A stretch of DNA of 22,266 nt. It comes from a virus. The notes beneath the pieces are model-generated. The model searched no databases. It was not told the DNA's origin and saw only the letters and a list, made by a program, of their open reading frames with translations. Location of the stretch: the IMG/VR virus record IMGVR_UViG_3300022169_000036, positions 1-22,266 of that record. One strand, written 5' to 3'. Positions within the stretch are counted from its first letter, which is position 1. Each line of letters starts with the position of its first letter. Shown here piece by piece: positions 12,927 to 21,954 of the stretch. A program made the position numbers and the translations under genes.

Positions 12927-14762
12927 TTATTTACCAATCTTTACAAGGTCATCAACCCTGTTGTCTAAGGATGCAGAGTCTTTGATGTCCTGCTGAATTA
13001 CAACTGCCCTAACTGAACCGAATCCATCTCTTCCACCTACACCTTGATTGGTAGCGTTAAAGTTTGGTATTCGTGGAGTTTCTGTTGATGGTCTTGCACC
13101 TCCGCCACCTGCACCACCTGAAACAGTTGGAGTTGAAGAAGAACCTGTTTTAGTGCTTAGTATTTTTTTAACTTGTAACAATCCAAAAACACCTGTTGCA
13201 ACTGCTTGTGCTATTGCGTAGCCCGGAATCGCTGCGCCCGGACTTGTTTGTGCTGCCCTTAGCGAACCTGCTATTGCTGCATATGTGTCAAAGGTTGCCT
13301 GTGCTACTGCAATACCTTTTTGTGCTTTCTCATTCTTTCCTGCTAATTCTTGCAAGATGTTAAACCCTGAACTAACTAATCCAACTTTTATATCAAACAA
13401 TGTTTTTGCATCAGCCATCTGTTTATCATCGGAAGCCTTTTGAGTAGCATCTATTTTATCTTGTGCTTCCGCATCTATTGCCGTAAGTTCATTTTGATAT
13501 TCTTTTTCAATTGCTGCTAAAGCATCTTTTTTTGCTTGCTCATCTGTAATTGCTAATTCTGCATCAAGCAACCTTTGGTCACGCTCTTGTAATGCTTCCG
13601 CTTTTTTTCTTTCAAATTCTGTCTTACCCACTAATGCCAATTCATCAACAATTTGTTTCTGCTCTTTTAGTAAAGAATTTCTATTGGTCAACTGCTCCGC
13701 TTCAAATCCTGCAACTTGTGCTTTCGTAGCAGCATATTCGTTTTCTGCAACTTGTAATGCAACTTTTGCTTCTTGACTATTCTTGTCTAAAGCAAGTTGT
13801 CCTTTTGCTGCATCAATAGAAACCTGTGCCAATTTTAACTGTTCCGCTTGTTGCTTTTGCAATACAACTGCCAACTCTTCATTGGCTTTAATTCTTTCTT
13901 TAAATGTTAATCTGTCATCATCTCGAATCTGTCTTAACTTTTCAGCTTGTAAATCATACTTTTCAATTAACCCTCTAATTCCTGCTTCTGCTAATTCTGC
14001 TGATTTTGCAAGTTCAGTATTTGTTTTTACGGCTTCATAAGTTGCTTCAATGCTTATTTCTTTAACCCCTTCAACTACACCTTCAGCAACTTTTCCAACC
14101 TCACTTATAGCTCCTGAAAAGTTTTCAACTATATCTTTACCTGCATCAACTGCATCAGATGCTACTTCTAAAATATTTGTTTTAGTTTCTAAAATTGCAG
14201 CATTTAATTCTTTAATTGTTTCAGGGTCTTTATCTCCAAAAAAACTTTGCTCCCAAGCCAATTGTGCTTTTTGTAATCCTAAACTTAAAGCATAAAATTC
14301 AAGTTTTATAGGTGTCAATACAAGTGTGAGTAATCCCTTTGCAACCTTTGTTAACTTATCAAATCCACCTGTTGCATCACTTACATTTTCAAACACGTCA
14401 GTAATTACATCAGCAACCTGTGTTCCTATTGCTGAAATAGTGCCTAAGACATTTGTAAAGACATCCATTACCTTTTGGTTATTTTTGAATGCAGCAACTA
14501 ACAATCCAATCACCCCAACTAATAAACCAATACCTGCCGCTTTTATTGCACCACCAAGTGCTTTGAATCCTTTACCTGCTTTTCCTGTTGCTTTAGCAGT
14601 CATATTCCCTGCCTTCTTTCCTGCTTGTCCTGAAGCCTTTTGATTCGCAGTAGCTTCTTTTTGCGTATCAACAAATTCTTCTGACTTCTTGACAAGTTTA
14701 CCCATTGAACTTAACCCTTCGGTTGTGTCAACTACTGTCTTAACTTCTAATATTTCTGCCAT
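12927..14762 (-). CDS. Tail tape measure protein
   Basis: A 611-aa protein. An N-terminal helical part rich in Ala, Gly and Lys (about 1-68) is followed by a hydrophobic segment (about 69-92, GGAIKAAGIGLLVGVIGLLV). Then come a further helical stretch, a long coiled coil (about 240-470, with EAEQLTNRNSLLKEQKQIVD and QERDQRLLDAELAITDEQAK), an Ala-rich patch (FDTYAAIAGSLRAAQTSPGA), and a Gly/Ser/Pro-rich end (TVSGGAGGGG). This is the usual layout of a tape measure: it sets tail length and may form a channel in the host membrane. At about 1.5 Å per residue it would allow a tail of at most about 90 nm. It is the last gene of the tail operon, which is unusual. Confidence 0.85.
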   Translation of the reverse strand: MAEILEVKTVVDTTEGLSSMGKLVKKSEEFVDTQKEATANQKASGQAGKKAGNMTAKATGKAGKGFKALGGAIKAAGIGLLVGVIGLLVAAFKNNQKVMDVFTNVLGTISAIGTQVADVITDVFENVSDATGGFDKLTKVAKGLLTLVLTPIKLEFYALSLGLQKAQLAWEQSFFGDKDPETIKELNAAILETKTNILEVASDAVDAGKDIVENFSGAISEVGKVAEGVVEGVKEISIEATYEAVKTNTELAKSAELAEAGIRGLIEKYDLQAEKLRQIRDDDRLTFKERIKANEELAVVLQKQQAEQLKLAQVSIDAAKGQLALDKNSQEAKVALQVAENEYAATKAQVAGFEAEQLTNRNSLLKEQKQIVDELALVGKTEFERKKAEALQERDQRLLDAELAITDEQAKKDALAAIEKEYQNELTAIDAEAQDKIDATQKASDDKQMADAKTLFDIKVGLVSSGFNILQELAGKNEKAQKGIAVAQATFDTYAAIAGSLRAAQTSPGAAIPGYAIAQAVATGVFGLLQVKKILSTKTGSSSTPTVSGGAGGGGARPSTETPRIPNFNATNQGVGGRDGFGSVRAVVIQQDIKDSASLDNRVDDLVKIGK

Positions 14763-14764
14763 TC

Positions 14765-17038
14765 TTATGTGATTAAAATTTGACCTGATTGTGTTGCTAT
14801 ATCTTGGTTGGAATCGTAAAAGAATCCGTAAACATTTGCACTTGCTTCAACGCTTGGTGTTGCTCCACTACCATTTCCTTCGTCAAAATTGTTATCGCTT
14901 CTTTTCCATTGAACTATTGAACTGACTATATTGTAAGGATAATAAAATGCAATTTGATTCTTGTAAATTGTAAACCTTTTCATAAAGGTAGCAGTTGCAG
15001 GTTGACTGCTTGTTAGACTTATACCTTCCAATTTAACTAATCTTAGCAAGGTATTCTTGTAATAGAATTTTTCGTTAAACTTCAATCCATCAATTTGATT
15101 TCTGTTCAGCTTAATGTTCATTTTAATTTCTCTGCTTTGCTCAGAATAGGTTTCTTCCAAATACGTTTTCCAATACCTTTCATATAGGTTTTGACTTGGA
15201 TAACCTACGCTTGACCAATATGAAAGTGACTGCCCAAAGTTGTTATCTGTTTCATCGTATCCTCCATTTTGAAACCTCCAATTTCCAATGAATGGAACAT
15301 TGGTTACAATGGCAGAAACTGCGTTATTAAACAAGGACTTTAAAGTAAAAGTAAAATTTGTAAATGCTTTGTTAGTAATCTGAGTTACTTCTACGTCATA
15401 ATTTGTTTGAAGTATTGTAGGTTTCCCAACTATTAAATTACCGCTACTGTCAACCATTTTAGGAATTACTGCTTGACTAAAATCCACAGGAACGCTTGGA
15501 ATTGTTGAAATAGGAACTTCAATTTTTAATTCATTCTTTGCTAATTCTGTGCCTGTGTTTTCTATAAACTTTTCTCCGAAATTCTCATTCTTTAATTCCT
15601 TGTATTGCTTAGAATAAAAGTCATCGTTTTCTTTATATGCTAAACGGATAGACTTTGCACCTTGAACGCTGAAAGGTTTAATCTGAACATCAACCCCATC
15701 TTCAATTATATCGTCTAAAATTATTACCTCAGCATTATCTTCAATCCAATCTACAAATGGAGTCATCTCATAAGTTCCATCAGGGTTTGAAATTATCTGA
15801 GCATTGGACTGTATGGCAACTGTTCGGAATATATCCCAAGCCGTCAACTTAGGACAATTTGCAGGAACATCCACCAAAGAATTTGCATTTAAAGCAGGTG
15901 CTTGTAATAATTTAAAGTAAAAACTTGTTGTAAATGTTGCCGATGATATGTTGAATGAAGTGTATGTTAAATGTATGCTATATCCTTCAGTTAAATTAAC
16001 TGTAAACTCTTTATTAAAGGTTATTGTGCCTGTATTAGAATATACAATTTGACTTGTAAAAGTTGCACCAAAATCAGGGACTGATGAATTTGTTTCTACA
16101 AAGTAACTTAAGTAAGCAATTCCTGTTTGAGTACCATATACAAAGTCTACATCTCCTTCAATAGAAAACGTATAATTACCACTAACAGGTACAATATATT
16201 TATCGTTATTTGTATCCCAATTTGGTGTGCTTACGCTATTGTATAAACTAACTGCTCCCCAAGTTACCTTAGTAGAAGATTGGTTTCCTGACAAAACTAA
16301 TGGTGAAATATTTAAAAAGTAACCTGTGTTATCTAATGGACTTGTCGTTAAGGTAGGTATTTTATTTTTATCGTTATGCAACAAAATACATTGATGCATT
16401 ATCTGCTGCATATTGTTCACAGTAATGTTGATTGGCATTAAGTCAAACAACTTCTGCAAGGTTATGGCAGGCTTAAAGTTAACCTCAAACAACTCATTTA
16501 CATAACCAACAGATGCGTTAGGGTCATAGGTAAAATTATCTCCATAGTCAATGACAGGCCACAAATAACCATTATTAACCATATATTGATATGGGTCATA
16601 AAAGTAAGGTTGAATTTCTGTATAGTTATACGCAATAGTTTCACCATCGCATAACTCAGCCATCGTAATATTTGACAATGTAGCTTTCAAGTCAGTTTCA
16701 TTACCTTGAAATATCATTTCTACTTCTTTGGAATCGCCTTTGGTTGTGTTTACAACGAAGAAACTTCCAAAGAACCTTTCAAATCCATCAACTAAAATTC
16801 TGCCTTTTATAGATTTGTTCAAGTTTACCTTTGCCGATTGTGATGGGTCAGTAACATCGCCTATTGCTTCCAATAATCCTCCGATAAGCGGAAGCCTAAA
16901 TGACTGCCTTGTAATCGTTCCCTGACTTCCTAAATTATCAATTGAAGCAACTAACTTATTAATCTGAATGCTTTCATTTTCAAAAGTTCTGCAAACGTGT
17001 GAAACGCCATCTATGTCTAAAATAATTGTAACTACCAT
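14765..17038 (-). CDS. Probable tail hub / baseplate protein with jelly-roll-like insert
   Basis: A 757-aa protein. Residues about 1-125 (NKLVASIDNLGSQGTITRQS, FRLPLIGGLLEAIGDVTDPS and a GRILVDGFERFFGSF strand) resemble the N-terminal hub domain of siphophage tail-associated proteins. Residues about 265-380 look like an inserted beta domain, with YIVPVSGNYTFSIEGDVDFV and a long threonine-rich stretch, similar to carbohydrate-binding or C1q-like jelly rolls. Residues about 390-700 carry KLTAWDIFRTVAIQSNAQII and RSIRLAYKENDDFY-type segments, typical of the second hub part. It precedes the tape measure gene by 2 nt. Probable role: the ring or needle base at the tail tip, possibly with sugar binding. 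Confidence 0.6.
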   Translation of the reverse strand: MVVTIILDIDGVSHVCRTFENESIQINKLVASIDNLGSQGTITRQSFRLPLIGGLLEAIGDVTDPSQSAKVNLNKSIKGRILVDGFERFFGSFFVVNTTKGDSKEVEMIFQGNETDLKATLSNITMAELCDGETIAYNYTEIQPYFYDPYQYMVNNGYLWPVIDYGDNFTYDPNASVGYVNELFEVNFKPAITLQKLFDLMPINITVNNMQQIMHQCILLHNDKNKIPTLTTSPLDNTGYFLNISPLVLSGNQSSTKVTWGAVSLYNSVSTPNWDTNNDKYIVPVSGNYTFSIEGDVDFVYGTQTGIAYLSYFVETNSSVPDFGATFTSQIVYSNTGTITFNKEFTVNLTEGYSIHLTYTSFNISSATFTTSFYFKLLQAPALNANSLVDVPANCPKLTAWDIFRTVAIQSNAQIISNPDGTYEMTPFVDWIEDNAEVIILDDIIEDGVDVQIKPFSVQGAKSIRLAYKENDDFYSKQYKELKNENFGEKFIENTGTELAKNELKIEVPISTIPSVPVDFSQAVIPKMVDSSGNLIVGKPTILQTNYDVEVTQITNKAFTNFTFTLKSLFNNAVSAIVTNVPFIGNWRFQNGGYDETDNNFGQSLSYWSSVGYPSQNLYERYWKTYLEETYSEQSREIKMNIKLNRNQIDGLKFNEKFYYKNTLLRLVKLEGISLTSSQPATATFMKRFTIYKNQIAFYYPYNIVSSIVQWKRSDNNFDEGNGSGATPSVEASANVYGFFYDSNQDIATQSGQILIT

Positions 17039-18259
17039 TTACTGAATCTGCATTAATTCGTTATTAGCATATTGCAAGTTAACTTCAACCTTGTAAAGTT
17101 CCTGTTGAACGCTGACTATTCGGTAGCTTGTAGTTGTTACAACCATCGGATGCGTTCCATCATCGTCAAACATTACAACAATAGCTGACTTGTATAATTC
17201 CGATAAAGCATCAACCTCAATTTGTGAAAGGTAATCGCTTCGTAAAACAATGTTTCTTGTCGCTGAATTACCGAACTCTTGAATATTAGGATTATTGATG
17301 TTCTGAATATCTGTGAATGTTGTGGCTTTGTAGTTTATTCCATCAGATTGAATCCGCTTACCCTTCGTTATATTTAAACTTTGCTCAGATAGCATTGTGA
17401 AGTTTTGATATTCATCGCCACCATATCTGTTAACCCAATACAATCTATGGTTTCTTTGCTTAGGATTACAAGCCTGTCTTCTGACAGTTATTATTTCAGA
17501 ATCATAGGTTGTGTCTTCATCGTTACTGTAACGTATTAATATCTTCCACGAAGCAGCAGCAACAGGAATTGAAGCATCAAGCAAATTAAGCTGATACCTT
17601 CCATAACCGATTGCAGTAGGTTCTCCAAGTTCATCATCAGTTGCAGTACCTGTAATTTCAGAACCATTTAATCTGTGAAATGTAGTAATAACATTTGTAG
17701 CAGTTAAGATTTTATCCTGACTATCGTAAAAGCCTCTAAATTGATTTGGATAAGAAAGGTTCTCGCCATCATTTGTAAGCAATGAAATGTCCTGCTTTAT
17801 CTTTGGAAGTTTAATCGGCTCAAAAGAGTACCAATAAAAATCTCTGTAATTGATTGCCACAGGTTGGTTCTCGTATCCGTTGTAAACGTAAAACTCTTTT
17901 GTCTGTGCAGGTGGATAAGTTATAAAGATTGGAGGAACATCAGCAGTTGCTGAACTTGTTTGTGCCACTTCAATCTTTACTAAGTTAAACGAATTAGGCG
18001 ATAATGAAAGGAAGTCAAAGTTTGATTTAAAGAATGTATCCTGCAAAAGTTTAAAAGGTTCTACAACTACTGCTTGACCAATTGGTGTAACATCTCTAAT
18101 GACTTCTGTGTCTGCTATGCCAACTATTGAAACTCTAATTCTAAATGTCAGGTTTGCTCTTGCAGTTCCATCGTTTGATATTATTACCGCAAAAGGATTG
18201 TAAAGTCCATAAATTCCAATGTCAGGATTTGTATTTGTGTATGTTGCTACTGTTGCCAT
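17039..18259 (-). CDS. Probable distal tail / structural protein (406 aa)
   Basis: A 406-aa beta-rich protein starting MATVATYTNTNPDIGIYGLY, with NRHLYWVNRYGGDEYQNF-like residues (about 268-285) and an end rich in beta strands (SYRIVSVQQELYKVEVNLQY). Its large size, its position between an HK97 gp10-like protein and the hub-like protein, and the 'YWVNRYGG' element suggest a distal-tail or baseplate component that folds as a beta sandwich. It abuts the next gene with no gap (stop at 17039, ATG at 17038). No enzyme motif is seen. I cannot name the family. Confidence 0.5.
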   Translation of the reverse strand: MATVATYTNTNPDIGIYGLYNPFAVIISNDGTARANLTFRIRVSIVGIADTEVIRDVTPIGQAVVVEPFKLLQDTFFKSNFDFLSLSPNSFNLVKIEVAQTSSATADVPPIFITYPPAQTKEFYVYNGYENQPVAINYRDFYWYSFEPIKLPKIKQDISLLTNDGENLSYPNQFRGFYDSQDKILTATNVITTFHRLNGSEITGTATDDELGEPTAIGYGRYQLNLLDASIPVAAASWKILIRYSNDEDTTYDSEIITVRRQACNPKQRNHRLYWVNRYGGDEYQNFTMLSEQSLNITKGKRIQSDGINYKATTFTDIQNINNPNIQEFGNSATRNIVLRSDYLSQIEVDALSELYKSAIVVMFDDDGTHPMVVTTTSYRIVSVQQELYKVEVNLQYANNELMQIQ

Positions 18260-18850
18260 TTAGGTTGATTTTTGTGTTACTATGAAACCTTGTTTTCTAA
18301 GTGTATCTCCTATATCATAAGCCATATCTATTGCCATTGCTTTTTCTAAAGAATCTTTTTTTTCTTTAAATGCTCTGTCACTTGCCTTACTCATAAAATT
18401 AGTTCTTATAATTCCATCCCTTGCAATTGCTCTTCCCATCATAAAAGCTGCTGCCTTTATATTTGCAGGAGTCTTTGCTACAAATTGAGATACTTTTTGA
18501 CCTGACTTATTTTTAAATACTTTCTTCAATCTCATTTTGGAAGTTTTAATGTACTCTTCCATTACCCCCTCTGCAAGGTTTTTCTTCTTGAATTTAAAAG
18601 GTGCTTTCTGTGACTTATTCCATCCATTAACCCCTTTCTCTATAAAAATGCCATACATTTCTTTTGAAGTAAATTCTAAATCAAACCCTTCGTTGTTTTC
18701 TTTTAAGTCATAACCCAACCCTTTGCTTAAATCCCCTGTATTGTTAGTCTTTCTTTTTTTGCCTGCAAAGCCTGTCAAGTTCAAATTGCTTCTCGCTTGT
18801 TTTATAGATTCATCTGCATATTCCTGCAATGCCTTTTTTAATTCTTTCAT
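18260..18850 (-). CDS. HK97 gp10-like tail completion protein
   Basis: The ATG at 18848-18850, sharing one base with the previous stop, is chosen over the TTG at 18853 (196 aa). The protein has the features of the HK97 gp10 family: YGIFIEKGVNGWNKSQKAPF (about 66-85), the 'Y/F-...-E-x-G' and Pro-Phe turn, then a helix and FMMGRAIARDGIIRTNF near the end. The basic stretches (FAGKKRKTNN, MRLKKVFKNKSG) are rather long. The role is to complete the tail or head-tail interface by capping the tube. It follows the tail-terminator-like gene, as expected. Confidence 0.65.
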   Translation of the reverse strand: MKELKKALQEYADESIKQARSNLNLTGFAGKKRKTNNTGDLSKGLGYDLKENNEGFDLEFTSKEMYGIFIEKGVNGWNKSQKAPFKFKKKNLAEGVMEEYIKTSKMRLKKVFKNKSGQKVSQFVAKTPANIKAAAFMMGRAIARDGIIRTNFMSKASDRAFKEKKDSLEKAMAIDMAYDIGDTLRKQGFIVTQKST

Positions 18851-19269
18851 CAAATCAAGCAGGTTTTTTGCAAGTCAAAATTGATTGTAAATTCCACTCC
18901 ACCCAATCCATCCTTATATCTTTTGTTAACTGTGGTTACCGCAATGCTATCAGGAAAGTAATATCCATATCTTTTAAGGTAATCCACAAACATTGATGCG
19001 ATTCCAAAGCAGTCCGAAATTACTTCTTTTCTGCGTTCATCTTCGTTGCCAATTGTGTTGATTAGGTCAAGCATTTCAAACTTCAAAGCAAAGGTGTCAA
19101 CCTGTAAGTTCAAGGTCATTGTATCTGCCAAAGAATACACCAACCTAACCCCTGTTTTATCTAAGCCTTTATCAGCGTATTTCTCAAAGTCTACATAATT
19201 GATTTCTGTGAAGTTGGTTTTAACTACAACTTTAATGTTTTCTATTATTTGCTTGATTGACGTTTGCAT
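18850..19269 (-). CDS. Tail terminator-like protein
   Basis: A 139-aa protein, MQTSIKQIIENIKVVVKTNF onward, with a central helix (FEMLDLINTIGNEDERRKEV) and a C-terminal pair of beta strands (KDGLGGVEFTINFDLQKTCL). The pattern 'LMDL...NRNEVISDC...L...L' followed by 'D.LGGVEFTI..D' is one I connect with the tail terminators of Bacteroidota phages, here only roughly matched. It would form a ring at the top of the tail tube. It overlaps the previous gene by 38 nt and the gp10-like gene by one base. The neighbouring gp10-like gene supports the call. Confidence 0.55.
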   Translation of the reverse strand: MQTSIKQIIENIKVVVKTNFTEINYVDFEKYADKGLDKTGVRLVYSLADTMTLNLQVDTFALKFEMLDLINTIGNEDERRKEVISDCFGIASMFVDYLKRYGYYFPDSIAVTTVNKRYKDGLGGVEFTINFDLQKTCLI

Positions 19270-19933
19270 TCTTTTGGTTTATTTCGTTTATCTTACTTTG
19301 TTCTATCCAAGTGAACGCTCTCCATATTGGCATTTGTTCAGCTTTCTCCATTTTAGTTGCATCATCATTTGCTAATATTTTTAGCAACCCATACAACTTT
19401 CTTCCATCACTTTCTTCAGCACCTTGCTCCCCTTTGTAAAGTATTGGATAATTTTCTTGCAAAGTTACAATAATTTGATTAAAGAGTTTTGTACTCCATA
19501 ACGAAAAAATAAATGGTGCATCGTAAAAAACAGGTTGCATTTCTAAATATTCCTTTTTGCTAAATGGTTTATTCCAATCCTTCCTGTAAATTAAAGCAGT
19601 AATGGCATAAAGAAATTCATTAGTGTCAAAGTTTACATCTACATTTACCAACTCAATCAAGAATTTTAAAGGAATGTCAAGAAGGTCTTCAGGAGCAAAG
19701 TAATCAACTGCGTTGTAAGTTATCTTTGCAGGTGCTTCTCCAATATCTTCGTTTCCGATATAAGCATAAAAGGTCAGCAAGACTGCCAAAGCATCTTCTT
19801 CAGAAAACCTTTCTTTGGTTATTTTTAGGTGCTTAAAAAAAGTCGCTACCTGCTCCGTTTCGCTCTGCGTTCCAAGTTGCTGCATTAAAGCCTGTGGAAT
19901 CTCCCTTGAGGAACTTGGTATGTGTATTTTCAT
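19232..19933 (-). CDS. Unknown structural or assembly protein (233 aa)
   Basis: A 233-aa helical protein, MKIHIPSSSREIPQALMQQL onward, with an internal hydrophobic stretch (LDIPLKFLIELVNVDVNF), a conserved-looking FSKKEYLEMQPVFYDAPFIF segment and a basic end (NQANNRKH). The opening 'IP.S..EI' loosely recalls proteins that precede the tape measure in other phages (tail assembly chaperones), but the position is different here, so this is a guess. It overlaps the end of the terminase gene by 101 nt in another frame and the next gene by 38 nt. No enzyme motif is visible. Function not recognised. Confidence 0.65.
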   Translation of the reverse strand: MKIHIPSSSREIPQALMQQLGTQSETEQVATFFKHLKITKERFSEEDALAVLLTFYAYIGNEDIGEAPAKITYNAVDYFAPEDLLDIPLKFLIELVNVDVNFDTNEFLYAITALIYRKDWNKPFSKKEYLEMQPVFYDAPFIFSLWSTKLFNQIIVTLQENYPILYKGEQGAEESDGRKLYGLLKILANDDATKMEKAEQMPIWRAFTWIEQSKINEINQKNANVNQANNRKH

Positions 19934-21380
19934 AACTCGGTTGTTTTGGGTTTTTAAATACTATATTCTTTTCAATTATGCCTGTAAGCACATCTGCTGC
20001 ATCATCGTGTGCATTTGCCCTAAAGTTCTTCTTAAACCCTGTCAGATGCTTCCAAAACATCCCCCACCTATTATGCCAATCCTTTGGAAATAAGATGTGC
20101 CTTTGGACTTGTGCTGAGTTGGAAACAATCCTTGCTTCTTTATTCATAGACTGATGGAAACTATTGATTGCAGCTTTGGTGTTTTTCTGAATGTTAATCG
20201 CAAAGTACCTACCTCCGTTATTGCTTTCAAAGTCCGCTTGTTTTGTTCCTGCATCATTCAGCATCTTTGGCAGCATAACCTCAGTTGCCTCCATAGAATC
20301 CATCGTGTAAAGTATGTCGGTAATATAGATGTCATCGCCAACCCTGTCGTAACAAACCGAGCAAAGGTAATCAGCACCTGCGTCAGCCGTATCAGTATAG
20401 TTTCCTTTCTTACTTACGTTCTCAGGTATGTGGTCATAGGTTCGCCATTCTCCTGAGTAAAGCAATCCTTCCTTTGATGTTGGATTCCCTTGATGTAAGC
20501 ATTCAAATTTGTTTGGGTCAATCCTGCGTTCCTCAGTTAGCTTTTTAATTGAATGTCTATTTTCCCATAACGCTTCCCCAACTGCTCTTTCATCAATAGG
20601 CATCTTTTCGCTTGTTTTAATAGCTTCAAAGTTTAGCTTTACCCATTCGTTAGGGTTAAATGAATCTAAGTCATCTAAGGAAGTGATTACATTTACCTTT
20701 TCGTTTTCTTCAATCCTTCCAATTACATCTTCCTCGTGCCACCTTGTAAAAACAATTAACTGCTGACTATTATTGTGCAGCCTCGTCTTGACAACCGAAG
20801 TGTACCAATCCCAAGCTGATTCACGAATTACAGGAGAAGAACCTTCCTGATAATCCTTATAAAGGTCATCCATTATTACGCAATCCAAAGTTATAGAAGT
20901 TAATGCTCCGCCTCTACCAACTGCCTTCAACATTCCCTTGTGTCCAACTATTTCAAACTCTTCTGAGTTCCTAAGAAATGAACTTGCAACTGTTACAACA
21001 TTGCTTGAGTTTAGTTTCGTTTCAGGGAATAAAGCAGCGTATTCAGGAGTATCAATTATCCGTTGGTTATCTCGGTTGAATTTACGAGCAATGGTTGCGT
21101 TGTATGAAGTGACTGCAAGTCTTAAATTAGGATTTAGCCCAAACATAAAAGAAGGCAACCGCCTTGTGCTACCTTCAGACTTTCCGTGTTGCGGAGGCAT
21201 TGATACCATCAGCTTCTTAATCTTGCCTTTTGCGAACCTGTCTAAAATTTCGTAATAGGCTTTGTGATAAGGCTGCCATTCAAAATCTGTTGTAGTGTAG
21301 CTTGTGTAATCTTTTAGGTTAGTCCTTGCTTTTCTCCTTGCAATTTCCTCCTCAATTATTACTTCTTCAAGGTTAGCCAT
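19833..21380 (-). CDS. terL: Terminase large subunit
   Basis: A 515-aa DNA packaging motor subunit. ATPase half: a Walker A-type MPPQHGKSEG at about 61-70, a Walker B IMDD at about 169-172 with the catalytic acidic pair, and a coupling region FTRWHEEDVIGRI (about 211-223). Nuclease half: YTDTADAGADYLC with the first Asp cluster (about 328-340), ESNNGGRYFAI with Glu385, and HDDAADVLTGI with Asp459/460 as the third metal-binding acidic group. Length and order are typical. It cuts concatemeric DNA and drives it through the portal. The ATG overlaps the terS stop by 8 nt. The last residues (RNGAGSDFF) lie in the 101-nt overlap with the next gene, and the stop follows a run of seven T. Confidence 0.95.
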   Translation of the reverse strand: MANLEEVIIEEEIARRKARTNLKDYTSYTTTDFEWQPYHKAYYEILDRFAKGKIKKLMVSMPPQHGKSEGSTRRLPSFMFGLNPNLRLAVTSYNATIARKFNRDNQRIIDTPEYAALFPETKLNSSNVVTVASSFLRNSEEFEIVGHKGMLKAVGRGGALTSITLDCVIMDDLYKDYQEGSSPVIRESAWDWYTSVVKTRLHNNSQQLIVFTRWHEEDVIGRIEENEKVNVITSLDDLDSFNPNEWVKLNFEAIKTSEKMPIDERAVGEALWENRHSIKKLTEERRIDPNKFECLHQGNPTSKEGLLYSGEWRTYDHIPENVSKKGNYTDTADAGADYLCSVCYDRVGDDIYITDILYTMDSMEATEVMLPKMLNDAGTKQADFESNNGGRYFAINIQKNTKAAINSFHQSMNKEARIVSNSAQVQRHILFPKDWHNRWGMFWKHLTGFKKNFRANAHDDAADVLTGIIEKNIVFKNPKQPSYENTHTKFLKGDSTGFNAATWNAERNGAGSDFF

Positions 21381-21753
21381 CAGTTACCCTTTTAGCTTGT
21401 TTTAGACGTTCCTCAAGTTCTTCATCAGTTAGGTTTGACAAATCAAGGTTCTTGTTTGTGTTTTCAGTTTCCATTCTTTCAATGTAACCTCTTTTTTTTC
21501 CTTTGGTTTTTAGGTAGAAAATAGTTGATGTCGGAACATTGTCTTTTATCTGCTGATGCAATTGAGTTTCCGCAAAGTCCAAAGCTACGTTTTCAATATC
21601 CTTTACCTGCTTAGCAAAATCTTCGTCATCTTTTAGCCATCCGTAAAATGTAGTTCTTCCTACTCCGACCTTTTTACAGGCAGTTGTGACGATTCCAAGC
21701 GAAGATTCTAACGCTTCAATAACTGCCTTTTTATGTTGTTCCGTTTTGTTCAT
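21373..21753 (-). CDS. terS: Terminase small subunit
   Basis: A 126-aa protein with an N-terminal helix-turn-helix at about residues 8-42 (KKAVIEALESSLGIVTTACK then KVGVGRTTFYGWLKDDEDF), a helical middle (DFAETQLHQQIKDNVPTSTI), and an acidic, Leu-rich C terminus (LSNLTDEELEERLKQAKRVT). This is the usual layout of small terminases: DNA recognition, oligomerisation, contact with the large subunit. The large subunit gene follows with an 8-nt overlap. It would recognise the packaging start site. The upstream neighbour ends 2 nt before this ATG. Confidence 0.88.
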   Translation of the reverse strand: MNKTEQHKKAVIEALESSLGIVTTACKKVGVGRTTFYGWLKDDEDFAKQVKDIENVALDFAETQLHQQIKDNVPTSTIFYLKTKGKKRGYIERMETENTNKNLDLSNLTDEELEERLKQAKRVTDG

Positions 21754-21755
21754 CG

Positions 21756-21914
21756 CTAAGTTCTTTTTAAAATTTCATCAATCTGCTCCTGAGTTAACTT
21801 GTCATCAGGTTTGCCTCCGTAGGCATTGTAAATTATCAACAAAGTAATTACCATCCCTGCAAGAGCAATTAAAACAATTATTGCTGAAACTATTATTATG
21901 TTTAAAATCCACAT
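21756..21914 (-). CDS. Small single-pass membrane protein (52 aa)
   Basis: ATG at 21912-21914, stop at 21756-21758, 52 codons. One long hydrophobic segment covers about residues 2-29 (ILNIIIVSAIIVLIALAGMV), followed by a polar tail with YGGKPDDKLTQEQIDEILKR. It ends 2 nt before the terS ATG, so the two are probably co-transcribed. A small holin-like protein, a host-membrane modulator or a virion membrane peptide are all possible; there is no motif to choose. The lysis genes are at the other end of the window, which makes a holin role less likely. Confidence 0.6.
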   Translation of the reverse strand: MWILNIIIVSAIIVLIALAGMVITLLIIYNAYGGKPDDKLTQEQIDEILKRT

Positions 21915-21954
21915 TAATTCCAATAGATAAATGTATATTCTGAATCTTCTTCTT

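Noticed and set aside
19815-21255. Plus-strand open frames opposite terL
   Set aside because: They have Cys/Ser-rich translations with no motif and sit opposite a gene with clear catalytic motifs.
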